Shown one piece after another: positions 1 through 9,759 of a stretch of 64,000 nucleotides of DNA (the first letter of the stretch is position 1; the number at the start of each line of letters is the position of its first letter). Source of the stretch: Anisodus tanguticus (taxonomy: Eukaryota > Streptophyta > Magnoliopsida > Solanales > Solanaceae); NCBI GenBank assembly GCA_034509755.1, contig CM067559.1, positions 13,560,501 through 13,624,500 of the forward strand. The letters are read 5' to 3'. The notes below the pieces were generated by a model. That model ran no database searches. It was not told where the DNA came from and saw nothing but the letters and a program-made list of their open reading frames with translations. A program made the position numbers and the translations under genes.

Positions 1-1449
1 ACGAGTATCTTTGCTAAAGGATTAAATACTCATCTTTGTTATTTAATAATTAAATTAGAGAATTTAATTATTTAAATAAATAAATTATTAGTTTTTATAA
101 AATATTTTTATATTCCTTGTTATCACATAAATTATGATTAATATTGTAAACAAGTTGAAGTTTTCTATTTAAAACAGAAATATTTAGATATATATATTTT
201 TTGTTACTTATAATTAATATTTATTTATGTAAAAAATTTATAAAATTACTAATGATGACTTGTAAATTAATCCGGAATAGAATTTCACGTATAAAGTCCG
301 TCAAAACACTCGGCACTTCATGCAACCCCATTTTGAATGGAATTGTATATTTTAACGAACCATCACGTGTAAATTTAAGTGTTTCAATGAATTTTTTCAT
401 ATAAAGTTTACTTTGGAAATAAATTTCACCCTAAATAAATAATCACCTTTACTAAATATGATTTTTTTGTAGGTATATAAAGGGTGATGGAAAAGTGTCA
501 TAAAAGGAAAAAGATCAAAGTACTTTGTTAAAAGTGCATGAATAAAACACCAAGCTAAGAGATAAAATATTATTGACAAGAGAATTACTTTTTTGTTCTT
601 TTTATTTTGAGTTAACATTTTAAAGAAAATTTTCAGCATAATATTTTTAATCTAATTTGTTTATGAATTCCATCGATCAAGAAATTGATAGAAAATATCA
701 ATCTCGATGGATACATACATAGAGATTTCGCACTGTCGAATGGATTTTAAAACACGATTTTTTTTACCAAATTTGTTGTCTAGACAATATACCCAGTGTA
801 ATCCCACAAGATTGTTGTCTAGCAACCAATCTTTAAAATGTAAATAAATTTTAAGCACTGATTTATCCAAGATTATTTTTGTCACTATGTATTATGAACA
901 CAATATAATATTACATACACTGTGCGAAAATTTAAATTAATTGGATAATGAGTTTCAAATATTAGAGGATTGGAAAGAAAAAAAAGTCTACCCTAAACCC
1001 CACTCTATGGATTGCGACGTTCACTTTATATTTGAGCAAGTTAAAGGAGTGAGCTCTTTGACAAAATTTGTAATATACAATTTTCATTATTTTTTGTTAT
1101 AATTTTGATGTCCATTTTTCTTAAAGATGTTGAGACATTCAAGATGTTATTTATATTCCAAATCTCTTAATTTCTTTTGAAACAGAGAATATTTATTTTC
1201 TTAAAAAAAATCATTATAAAGGGGATAAGGAAGGGAAAGAGGAAATGAATTTTTATACCCATTTATAATTTAAATAGAAGAAAATCTTCTTATTAAAATT
1301 TATCATGTGTTATTTTACTGACCTTATGTATTAACTTTTACAATTTTTTTTTTAAAAAATTATTCAACTAAAATAACATTTATAATAGATTACACAATTA
1401 AATCTCCTAAAGAAAAAAGTTCAACAAAAATTAAATCAACACCTACTAT
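1..1449. other. AT-rich non-coding sequence, nothing recognised
   Basis: The stretch is very AT-rich with many poly-A and poly-T runs and no long open frame. Short frames of 60 to 80 codons on both strands have no recognisable motif and look like chance. No LTR ends, tRNA gene or terminal inverted repeats could be identified. It may be old LTR or intergenic sequence flanking the copia Gag fragment to its right. Confidence 0.5.
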
Positions 1450-1705
1450 GGAGTTCTTCATATTATTCCTCCAAAAGATGGGACAGGGAAGGAATTAACA
1501 ACCGATACGGACAAGGAATTGTGGGATACGCTTGATGCCACAGTTCTTGGTTGGATTTATGCAACCATCTCCACTGACTTGTTGCATACTATAATGGAAT
1601 CAGATTCAACAGCCATGGCGGCTTAAGAACGTTTGCGAGATATCTTTCAAGATAATCAAAATTCTCGCGCTGTTACATTGGAAGGAAATTATACAAGAAC
1701 AGTAT
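1450..1705 (+). pseudogene. Ty1/copia Gag fragment interrupted by the EPRV1 junction
   Basis: The + strand frame reads a typical copia Gag stretch: KELWDTLDATVLGWIYATIS, then LLHTIMESDSTAMAA, a TAA stop at 1624-1626, and ERLRDIFQDNQNSRAVTLEG. The LWD...LGWI and LRDIF.DN.NSRAV pattern belongs to the UBN2-type Gag domain that assembles the retrotransposon particle. Homology ends around 1700, shortly before the viral movement-protein start at 1728, and the Gag sequence does not obviously resume on the far side of the virus. It is a decayed fragment, either the target into which viral DNA inserted or filler DNA joined during integration. Confidence 0.65.
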
Positions 1706-1727
1706 CGATACATTGATTTACTGAAAT

Positions 1728-3002
1728 ATGGATAGAGAAAAACAGAGTGAATTAGAACCTAAAGATCTTTATTATAAAATGAATACTTATGAAGGAGGAA
1801 CCAGCCAAACATTAAGTTTTAAACTAGATACATATCAAAAGATTCAAGAAGAAAGAGATGAAGTATCAGTAAAAAAGATATTTAAAACAAAATGGTTTGA
1901 GAGAAATAAGGAGATAAGGTATATTGCTCATAAACATGAAAATATAATTGATACAACTAGTACAAATGGAAGAACAAAGATTAATTTGATTAGTGACGAA
2001 GTAATAAAAAGAGAGTTAGCCAAACTATCAACTAAAGAAGCAAAGAAATATAGAAATATTTACTTTGGAGGAGTAGAGTTCACGATAAAAGCATACTTTC
2101 AAAAGAATATTGACACACCCATACAGATCTACGTATTAGACGATAGAATACTAGGAAATTTACAAGACGCATTAATATCAGTAATTAAAGGAAATTTAAT
2201 ATATCAGAAATTAAAGTTCACTATACAACCAGATTTTAGCGTATCGTTGAAAGATGAACATAAAGATTTAGCTTTAACATTATATTATAAATTAGAAGGA
2301 ATAGAAATGCCACCAGGAAGTAAAGTAATGAGTATAGAGACCAAAATGATATACGCCTTAACAGGAAACCACCATATAAGGAAACAACATGAAATGAATA
2401 TAATAGTACCAAGAATGTATAAAGAAATACTTGAACAAATAGAGCATAAGGAAAATTCCAAGATTACTATACCAGAGGAAATATTCATGGATTTTAAAAC
2501 CAGAACATTAACACCTTCAAAAAGATTAATTCCGAGAGTAGAAGGATCAAGACTGAGTATAACTAGAGAAGAATTACATAGTTTACCCAGAATAGAACCT
2601 AGAACTATTGACCTAATAAACATACTCGTAATGTGATTAAAAATCAAGGTTATAATATTCAAAAATAGGATAACTATGGACGGAATAGCCGAAATAAATA
2701 CTGGAGCGATTAAAAGTTTTATACATATAAGTAAGATAAACGAAAACGAGTGTAGTATAATAGAACCACAAACTTATAATTACCCAGAAAATGAAAGAGA
2801 AATAATAATTACTAAGAGTGTAAATTTAAGATTCAAGATTCAAGACCTAGAATATAAGATCAATATAGGAGTAATAGAATATGATAGCTTAAATGAATTA
2901 TTATTAGGAAGTGATTTTTTGACTATGATAAACTACAAGATAAACAACAACGGAATAGAAATTAATGATCAAGGTAAAACCAGATTCATCAATAAAATAT
3001 GA
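1728..3002 (+). pseudogene. Caulimovirid movement protein (30K family) with C-terminal retropepsin-like module
   Basis: The frame opens at ATG 1728 and runs to 3002 with one stop, TGA 2634-2636. The homologous frame of EPRV2 is open across this position, so the stop is a lesion here and not a gene boundary. Residues 110-145 carry the 30K movement core (IYFGGVEFTIKAYF, then VLDDRI with Asp at 138-139), which in this family binds nucleic acid and modifies plasmodesmata. After the lesion come AEINTGAIKSFI and, 70 residues later, LLLGSDFL. This layout resembles a retroviral aspartic protease in which Asp is replaced by Asn. The ORF ends in an ATGA overlap with the next ORF. Confidence 0.8.
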
Positions 3003-3223
3003 ACGTACAATTGAAAATAATAAAGAAAAAACATAAATTAAAGACTATAAAGACGGCCTTATCAGGAGAAATATATTCCCAATTAAAATACTTAGAATAC
3101 AGCGCAAAAGAAATGAAGTTAGAAAAAGACATAGAACAGTTGGAAAAACAATGCGAAAAGTTTAGTAAGATATGGATAGACATGGGTAACGGATGGAAAC
3201 AACGAATAAACAATCCTGACTAA
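2999..3223 (+). CDS. Small charged coiled-coil viral ORF
   Basis: An intact 74-codon frame begins at the ATG of an ATGA overlap with the movement-protein stop. This arrangement suits termination-reinitiation on a polycistronic pregenomic RNA. The product is lysine- and glutamate-rich with heptad-like spacing (EMKLEKDIEQLEKQCEKFSK), ending in WIDMGNGWKQRINNPD. The EPRV2 counterpart at 30856-31080 has the same length and a similar sequence, which supports real coding. By position it could be a virion-associated or aphid-factor-like protein, but no family assignment is safe. Confidence 0.6.
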   Translation: MNVQLKIIKKKHKLKTIKTALSGEIYSQLKYLEYSAKEMKLEKDIEQLEKQCEKFSKIWIDMGNGWKQRINNPD

Positions 3224-3275
3224 TCCTAGTGATAAATTAGAGGCACTATGGGAAGAAATATTATTAAAAGAAAAA

Positions 3276-3656
3276 ATGAAAAGCATTTTACTACTAATGG
3301 ATGAGATAAGAGAAAACCAGAACAAAACACAACAATTGATTAGAGAAGAATTGACTAACTTATGGAATGTATCCGAAATACCAACGTTTAAATTAATACT
3401 AGAAAAGTTGAATATGTTGTTAGAAGAAAAAAGCAAAGGAAAACAAAAAGAACCTAGTGAAGAAGCTAGTACCAGTAAAGAAACGACTATAGCAAAGACG
3501 ACTGCTCATAAACCAGAGATAGTACCAATAGATGCTTGGAGAAGAAGTAAGGTACCAATCATGGTAGATATCAGCAAAATAAAACCTAGACTATCAAAAG
3601 AGGTAACAGAAACCTTAGACGGATTAACAAAACTAAATAAAGAAGGAAAATTCTAA
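3276..3656 (+). CDS. Viral ORF of unknown function, 126 codons
   Basis: This intact frame encodes a helical N-terminal half (ENQNKTQQLIREELTNLWNV), a low-complexity middle rich in Lys, Glu, Ser and Thr, and a more ordered end (VPIDAWRRSKVPIMVDISKI). The EPRV2 homologue at 30504-30791 keeps the same motifs. Conserved sequence in this frame (LEALWEEILLKEK) extends upstream of the ATG at 3276 to about 3220, so the true start may be a non-AUG codon or lie in an overlap with the previous ORF. It ends in TAATG, overlapping the next start by one base. The function is not recognised; a virion-associated role is possible. Confidence 0.55.
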   Translation: MKSILLLMDEIRENQNKTQQLIREELTNLWNVSEIPTFKLILEKLNMLLEEKSKGKQKEPSEEASTSKETTIAKTTAHKPEIVPIDAWRRSKVPIMVDISKIKPRLSKEVTETLDGLTKLNKEGKF

Positions 3657-4522
3657 TGGAACCTAGTGCGATTACATTTTTGAAAACTCATGGTAAAGAC
3701 ATTATAGAAAAAGAAAGACATAAATACGAGCCTATGAGAACAAAACCTGTAAAAGAAGAAAAACTTAAAGAGGTAAAAATGCCCGTAAAGGAAATAGAAA
3801 AATCAACTTACGAATACCTAAATCTAAGATTAGATAAACAAGAACAATAGATCAGTGAATTAAAAATAGAAAATCTAAATTTAAAATCAAGTGATAACGC
3901 AGAATGGTATGACAAATATAAAAAGTATAAAAGAAAACATAAGAATACGACAACCCTTCTAAAAGAAACTAAGGTAGAACTAAAAGAAACAAAAGAAGAA
4001 TTAAAAGAAGTAAAGCAAGAACTATTAGAACTCAGAGAAGAGATACAAATCCTAACAGAAAAATTAAATAAATTAAAAGAAAAAAAGAAAAAGGTACGAA
4101 AGATAAGATTAAGTGATGAAACGGATTCAAGTAGTAGTAGTACAGATAGAGAGAAAGATGAACAAACAAACCAAGAATTACAGGTAGTAGAATTCATAGA
4201 AGAAGAAGAAAATTCTGAGAACACAGAAATAGTAAAAGAGAATAACCAAATAATAGAAGCTTTGCAAAATATGAAAAGAGTAAATGCTATAATAGAAGAT
4301 GAACCAGATAGTGATATAGAAAATGATTACAATGGACAGATAGAAACCGAGATTGAATCAGAAGATATAATCAATGAGGATGCAGATGATTATCCGGAAG
4401 AAGACTTAGTAGACCCTAATCTAGAGGTAATAACTAGAAGAAATACAAGATTACCAGACCATATACCTATAGGACAACAAGCTGAATTTAAAGAATTTGT
4501 AGGATCAAGACCCAAGGAGTAA
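3656..4522 (+). pseudogene. Acidic coiled-coil viral protein upstream of the coat protein
   Basis: ATG 3656 lies in a TAATG overlap with the preceding stop. The frame continues to 4522 with one in-frame TAG at 3848-3850. The middle is a long coiled coil built from near-repeats of LKET/LKEV (about 3955-4110), followed by a serine-rich patch and a very acidic C-terminus (EDIINEDADDYPEEDLVDP). Acidic N-terminal extensions are common upstream of caulimovirid coat-protein cores. The coat-protein frame starts nearby in the -1 frame. EPRV2 has the same protein at 29454-30420, also broken. Confidence 0.6.
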
Positions 4523-4605
4523 ATTAGAACGGATATTTTCTAGATTTAGATAATGTTTACGATGAACAAGAAGTAGGAAGAAGAATAACTGACTGGAATT
4601 TAGAA

Positions 4606-5721
4606 ATGTATTTAGCATTAATGAATAGCACCCAAACAGAAAACCTAGATTACATGTATGATTTAATATCGAAAACTTTAATTGGAAAAGCAACATATTG
4701 GATAGAATCGATCGCATATCAGCTAAGAGGAGAAGTATTAAGCCATGCAACAGATTGGAAATCAATGTTAATGATATTTGATTTACTATTAAAAAGAGAA
4801 TTCTTAGGTGAAAAATGGTTAGTAGCTAGGGAAAATGTACTAGCTGAAAGAAAAACTGAAATAATAATGAATTTGAATAATATGAAATGTTGTAAGATAA
4901 ACAAGCTACCAGAATATACGATTAGCTTTAGTAAGTTCTTTTACGAAGCTAGATTCTTACCAGAAGAAGGAATAATTTATCAACAACTATACTATGACCA
5001 TTTACCTGTACCATATAATATTGAAATATCTAAAGAATATATCCAGTTAGAGCCAAGAGAAAATACATTAGGAGAAAGAATAAGAGTACTTAGAGCATAT
5101 CTAATGAGAAAATGCGAAGAATACAGGTTACAGCAAAAGATTAAAAAATATAAGAAAATAGGACTAAGAGAAATATGTGGATTTACTGAAAGAAGATTAA
5201 TATTTGGATGTGATGATAATAGAAAAGAAAAGAAGTATAGAAAACATAAAAAACATAGAAAATACAAGGATAAGTATGAAAGAGACCACAAAGATAGGAA
5301 ATATAAAAGATATAAGAAAAGACCTTATTATAAATCCTATAAGAAAAAGAGATTTAGAAGATACAGAAATAATCCAGATACTAGGAATAAATTTAGATAT
5401 AAAAGAAATTTTAGAAAAAGAAGAAACGTAAACCCCATAGAAGCAGACAAGACTAAAACTAAAGAAGAAAAGGTTAAAGAATGTAAATGCTGGAATTGCA
5501 ACGAAAAAGGACACTATGCAAATAAGTGCCCAAAGTTAAAGAAAAAAGGAGTAAAATACATAAATACAGAACAATTTATAATGAGTTTACAGCAGATTAA
5601 AGAAGATAATAATAAGTGGTATGATTACGAGGATTTTTATGTTAGTGAGACAGATGAAGAATCAGAAACGGAAAAAGTAAGTTATATTAACCAACATTCA
5701 GATAGTTTAGATTCTGAATAA
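4606..5721 (+). CDS. Caulimovirid coat protein with CCHC zinc knuckle
   Basis: The open frame gives 371 residues from the first ATG. The N-terminal two thirds are helical, including YWIESIAYQLRGEVLSHATDW. A very basic Lys/Arg/Tyr-rich tract at about residues 195-280 would bind RNA and may act in nuclear import. It is followed by a complete CCHC knuckle (C295, C298, H303, C308; CWNCNEKGHYANKC) and an acidic tail, the usual layout of a caulimovirid Gag/CP. Conserved in-frame sequence (GYFLDLDNVYDEQE) extends upstream of this ATG to about 4535, beyond a TAG, and is also present in EPRV2. Translation may therefore start by frameshift or at another codon. Confidence 0.8.
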   Translation: MYLALMNSTQTENLDYMYDLISKTLIGKATYWIESIAYQLRGEVLSHATDWKSMLMIFDLLLKREFLGEKWLVARENVLAERKTEIIMNLNNMKCCKINKLPEYTISFSKFFYEARFLPEEGIIYQQLYYDHLPVPYNIEISKEYIQLEPRENTLGERIRVLRAYLMRKCEEYRLQQKIKKYKKIGLREICGFTERRLIFGCDDNRKEKKYRKHKKHRKYKDKYERDHKDRKYKRYKKRPYYKSYKKKRFRRYRNNPDTRNKFRYKRNFRKRRNVNPIEADKTKTKEEKVKECKCWNCNEKGHYANKCPKLKKKGVKYINTEQFIMSLQQIKEDNNKWYDYEDFYVSETDEESETEKVSYINQHSDSLDSE

Positions 5722-5722
5722 A

Positions 5723-6040
5723 ATGAATACATTAGAAAGGCAGAAAAAAGTATTGATAAGGGAAAGAGAATACTGGATACAATGCGAAGAGTATACTAGA
5801 CAAAAACTGATTATAACTTCAGCAGTTAACGAAACAGGGAGTATGTATTACAATGATAGGTACAAAAAGATTACCAAAAGATTATCAGGAATAAGAGCAG
5901 AAATGAACAAAATACATTGGAAACAGATAGAAATTGCAAGACTCATAGAAGAGTCAATGAGAAATGAAGAGACTAGGCAGGAAATACAAGAATACGAACA
6001 GGATGTAGAACTCAACAGAAGATTGGATGAACCCGACTAA
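5723..6040 (+). CDS. Small helical viral ORF between coat protein and polymerase
   Basis: This 105-codon frame starts one base after the coat-protein stop and ends in TAA immediately followed by the polymerase ATG. It predicts a charged, almost wholly helical protein (EREYWIQCEEYTRQKL ... IQEYEQDVELNRRLDEPD). It is in the same frame as the polymerase, separated only by the TAA. EPRV2 also has stops directly before its polymerase ATG, so the boundary looks genuine. No enzymatic motif is visible and the function is unknown. Confidence 0.55.
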   Translation: MNTLERQKKVLIREREYWIQCEEYTRQKLIITSAVNETGSMYYNDRYKKITKRLSGIRAEMNKIHWKQIEIARLIEESMRNEETRQEIQEYEQDVELNRRLDEPD

Positions 6041-7900
6041 ATGGTAGCAATCCATATAGAAGCCCACATAGAATATAAACCAAATAAGATGATAAAACAA
6101 AAGATATTTATTGATAGTGGAGCAGATATATGTCTAGCCAGAAAAGATGTTTTAGAATCTCACAGATGGAAAAGATCTAAAATACATAGAGCTAAGGTAT
6201 CAGGATTTAATGAACAGTCCAAAGAATTAGATATAATAGCAGAAAATATGAGAATTGTATTAGGAGAAACTATTTTCAGATTACCAATAGTATACCAATT
6301 AGACAACATGAAACAACAGGTTTTATTAGGAAATAACTTCTTAGATTACTTTAAAACACAAGTTATAAACAAAAACACGTTTAGTTTACAATCACCCTGT
6401 GATAAGTGGATAATATTAAGAAGAATATTACCATTGAATACCATAAGATTATGTACAATTAAAATGGAAAGAAATAATAATTTGGAGCTATTAAAAGAGA
6501 AATATTTAGGTATGTTGAAAGAAAACTTCGGAGAAAACCCGATGCAACTATGGAAAAAGGAAAAGATATATGGAGAAATAAAACTGATAGATCCAAGTGA
6601 TTTAGTCAGAACAAAACCAATAAGATATAGCCCAACGGATCAAAAAGAATTTGAAATCCAGATTAAGGAATTACTAGAAATGAAAGTGCTAAGAGAGAGT
6701 AAGAGTCCACATAGCAGTCCAGCTTTCTTAGTAAGAAAACATAATGAACAGAAGCGAGGAAAAGCTAGATTAGTAATTGATTACAGAGAACTGAATAAAA
6801 AGACTATTTTTGATGGATACTTTTTACCTTATAAAAGAAACCTTATTAACCGATTAGGAAATAAAAAATGGTTTAGCAAATTCGACTGCAAAAGCGGATT
6901 TTGGCAGATTAAGTTGACTAACGAATCTAGAGCTTTGACAGCATTCAGTGCTCCTCAAGGACACTATGAATGGAATGTATTACCACTGGGATTAAAAAAT
7001 GCACCACAAATCTTTCAAAGAAGAATGGATCAAGTGTTTAGAAAGCTTGCAGACTTTTGTATCATATATGTAGATGATAGACTAGTTTACAGCAGCAGCT
7101 TAGAAGATCATATTAAACATATAGAGCAATTTATAGAAACAATAAATCAACACGGAATACTATTGTCAGAAAAGAAATCTGAAATATTCAAGAATAGTAT
7201 TGAGTTTCTAGGATACATTATAGACAGCGAAGGAATACAATTGCAGGAACATGTGGTAACAAAGATAAAAAACTTTAAAGAAAGATTAGAGAATAAAAGA
7301 GAAGTACAACAGTTTCTTGGAGTAATAAACTATGCAGCAGATCATATAAAGGATTTACCATAACTAAGAAAGCCACTGCAAGATTTGATTAAAAAAGATG
7401 TAACCTTCGAATGGAAGGAAGAACATACCATGGCAATTAATAAGATTAAGGAAAAGGTAAAATCATTACCAAAACATAGAGTACCAACAGATCAAGATCA
7501 ATTAGAACTCTTTACAGATGCTAGTGACATAGGATGGGGAGCAGTCCTAATAGCATATGATAAAGAAGATGTTGATAAAGAAAAAATGTTAATTTGTGGA
7601 TACGGAGGAGGAACCTGGAAACCAAATGAAAAGAATTATCATATAAATGAAAAGGAATTATTGGCAGTAAAATTTGGAATTAAAAGATTTCATTACCATT
7701 TACTACCAGTGAAATTTATTGTTAGAACTGATAATACTCAGGTGAAGGCATTTATCACAAACAGAATAGATCCTTTACCAGAATTGAATAAAAGAAGAAA
7801 ATGGCAATCGTTCTTCTGTTGTTATGATTTTATTGTTAAGAATATATCTGGAACTAAAAATGTTTTAGCTGATTTTCTTAGCAGATATAATGTCAATTAA
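6041..7900 (+). pseudogene. Pararetroviral polyprotein: aspartic protease, reverse transcriptase, RNase H
   Basis: The retropepsin lies at residues 20-105, with catalytic FIDSGAD (Asp25) and the C-terminal LLGNNFLDY. The reverse transcriptase covers about residues 185-440, including VIDYRELNKKT, FDCKSGFWQIKLT, LPLGLKNAPQIFQRRM and the catalytic YVDD at 7067-7078. Arg follows YVDD, where a hydrophobic residue is usual. An in-frame TAA at 7361-7363 splits off RNase H, which keeps its acidic residues (LFTDASDIGWGAVL, NEKELLAVKFG, VRTDNTQ, VLADFLSR). The protein would copy pregenomic RNA into DNA and cleave the polyprotein. Apart from the one stop the frame is intact. The end overlaps the transactivator start by 11 bases. 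Confidence 0.88.
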
Positions 7901-8877
7901 CAGCGAAGACTTTGAGGAATACATAGTCAAGGCTATGCAAGAGATTATCAAGACAAATGAAATACTGATTACCAAATTATAGGAAAATACTCAAACCATC
8001 GGAAAATTAGCAGAAGCTATTAAAGATTTTACCAAATTCAAAGCCTTACAAAAGGAAACCTCACAAAAAACACTGATTACCATACCACCACTACAACAGA
8101 AAACCTTTGTACCATTCTCATCTAAACTTGCAAATATGCCATCAACAATACCTACAACTTCATCAACGGTATCCATGGCAGACAATTTGAAGTACATACC
8201 TGAAGTGATTAATGCTTATGAGAAGATTAACAAATTTTATGATTATAAGACTAACCCTGGTATTGTACGCAGTGCAAAATTGAGTAAATATCCCAGGTTT
8301 ATCTGCAGTGAACGAGCAAATCCTAACATTGTGGAAAGATTATTTACATATGGATTTATCGACAAGATTATTACAGATGAGAAGATGAACAACCTAACAA
8401 GATTACCACGATTATTACGAGATCAACGAGTTGATGATGGAATCCTTTGGCGAGAGGGATTTATGGAATACTGATTTTAGATGCGTCTCTGATTTAAAAG
8501 GTAAGCCCATTGTTATATGCCAAATCTTTAAGACAGGAAGAAACAGCGTCATCAACGGCGAAGACAAGAACTTAAACATGAAAATACCCTGTACATTGGA
8601 GAAATTCCAAGACTGGATGAGTATAAAAAGAGTATTTGGTTTAATGACATTAAAATCAAGAATAGAAGATATGCTAAGAAACAGGAAAACAAATGTGATA
8701 GGATCCTCTAGAGGAGGAGATGTTGAAGAGATTATGACACTTTACTATGATAATGACGTTGAAGTAAAGGAAACTACAGAATTAACTCTTTTATTAGATA
8801 AGATTACCAATCTCAAGCATACCCATGCTGAGGAGACTATACGCCATTACAAAAATATGAGTGAGCAAAAGAAGTGA
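7890..8877 (+). pseudogene. Transactivator/inclusion-body protein (TAV-like)
   Basis: The start ATG at 7890 overlaps the RNase H stop, and the EPRV2 homologue starts at the same place. The N-terminus is a coiled coil with an in-frame TAG at 7980-7982. The conserved core follows: YKTNPGIVRSAKLSKYPRFI, then GKPIVICQIFKTGRNS and FGLMTLKSRIEDML. TAV proteins bind host eIF3 and ribosomes to allow reinitiation on polycistronic viral RNA, and they form inclusion bodies. A frame change at about 8410-8470 breaks the middle of the gene. The C-terminal helix (HTHAEETIRHYKNMSEQKK) is still readable. Confidence 0.78.
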
Positions 8878-8879
8878 CC

Positions 8880-9450
8880 AGTGATTAGAACAGAGACGGC
8901 ATCAATGTCCACTGTGAGTATTAAAAAAGAACAGAGTCCTGATCCTTTTGAATAAGGAGGGAAAAACTGATTATTTTTGCAGGTACAATGTAAACCCTGG
9001 CGAAAAAGGCCTTATGGCCTGAAAAGATTATGGCTTCACATCCCAAAATGATTATGGCTTAACAGCCCAAAAAGATTATTAAAGGTATCATTTAGATTTA
9101 TCTATTTGAAACCTAAAAAGAGGCTTATGGCCCAAACCAGATTATGGCCCAACGTAGTCTTTTATACTACGGTAAAGCGCAAAAAGATTATCATGACAGG
9201 GAGCATGTAGTTTACTACTTGTAACTCAGAAAAAGAGGTCCTCAGGACCCAAAAAGATTATGGCCTTATGGCCCAAAGATTATGGCCTTATGGCCCAAAA
9301 CTGATTATTAAACTGGTAACCCAGAAAAGAGGTCCAAATTGACCCAAAAGATTATGGCCTAACGTAGTTTAAACTACTAAAAAGCCCAAAACAAAAGAGG
9401 CCTTAGTGCCCAAACAGAATATGGCCTTACGGCCCACATGATTATCAAGT
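8880..9450 (+). repeat. Viral intergenic region with irregular GATTATGGCC repeats
   Basis: There is no open frame. The sequence is built from imperfect repeats of a short unit close to AAAGATTATGGCCTTATGGCCCA, spaced irregularly. They are interleaved with ACTAC/GTAGT hairpin pieces such as GTAGTTTACTAC near 9210 and again near 9365. A GGGAGCATGTAGTTTACTAC block near 9200 corresponds to the tandem repeat unit of the EPRV2 intergenic region read on the viral strand. The region lies between the transactivator stop and the promoter, where caulimovirids keep regulatory sequence. Confidence 0.6.
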
Positions 9451-9599
9451 CACTATTAGGAGAAAGACAATTTTCAGAAGAATCACAGTTGGACAGCTGG
9501 AAAGTATCAAACAGGAAAGCCGCCCGACAAGAATAGACAATTGAAAATGACGGAATAGACAGCACCAAAGAATAGCCGTATAATGACAAAACAACTTTA

Positions 9600-9759
9600 C
9601 GGAAAGTAGCAGACAAGGCACTGTAGCCTTTATGACTTTTTGAAAAAGTATTTTGTCTAAGACTATTTGATTACTGTTTACTTTACGACTTTTGAAAAGT
9701 AATACTGTTTACTTTTAAAAAGTGATGAATAGTGAATAGCCGAGGTTATCTATATAAGG
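9600..9759 (+). promoter_or_regulatory. EPRV1 pregenomic RNA promoter with TATA box at 9750-9759
   Basis: CTATATAAGG at 9750-9759 is a good plant TATA box at the expected place for the 35S-type promoter. Upstream, two near-copies of a GACTTTTTGAAAAAGTA-like block (about 9632 and 9688) with TACTGTTTACTTT copies form a probable enhancer. The word AGCCGAG(G/A)TTATCTATATA around the TATA box is shared with EPRV2 on the opposite strand, so it is ancestral viral promoter sequence. Confidence 0.65.

Noticed and set aside
397..885. Two - strand frames of 74-80 codons
   Set aside because: They are hydrophobic or AT-driven, have no recognised motif or conserved partner, and lie in very AT-rich sequence; chance frames.
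2285..2662. 125-codon - strand frame opposite the movement protein
   Set aside because: It is antisense to a clearly homologous viral gene and reflects the codon bias of the opposite strand.
7991..8197. 68-codon - strand frame in the TAV region
   Set aside because: It is a shadow of the transactivator coding strand, which has a homologue in EPRV2.
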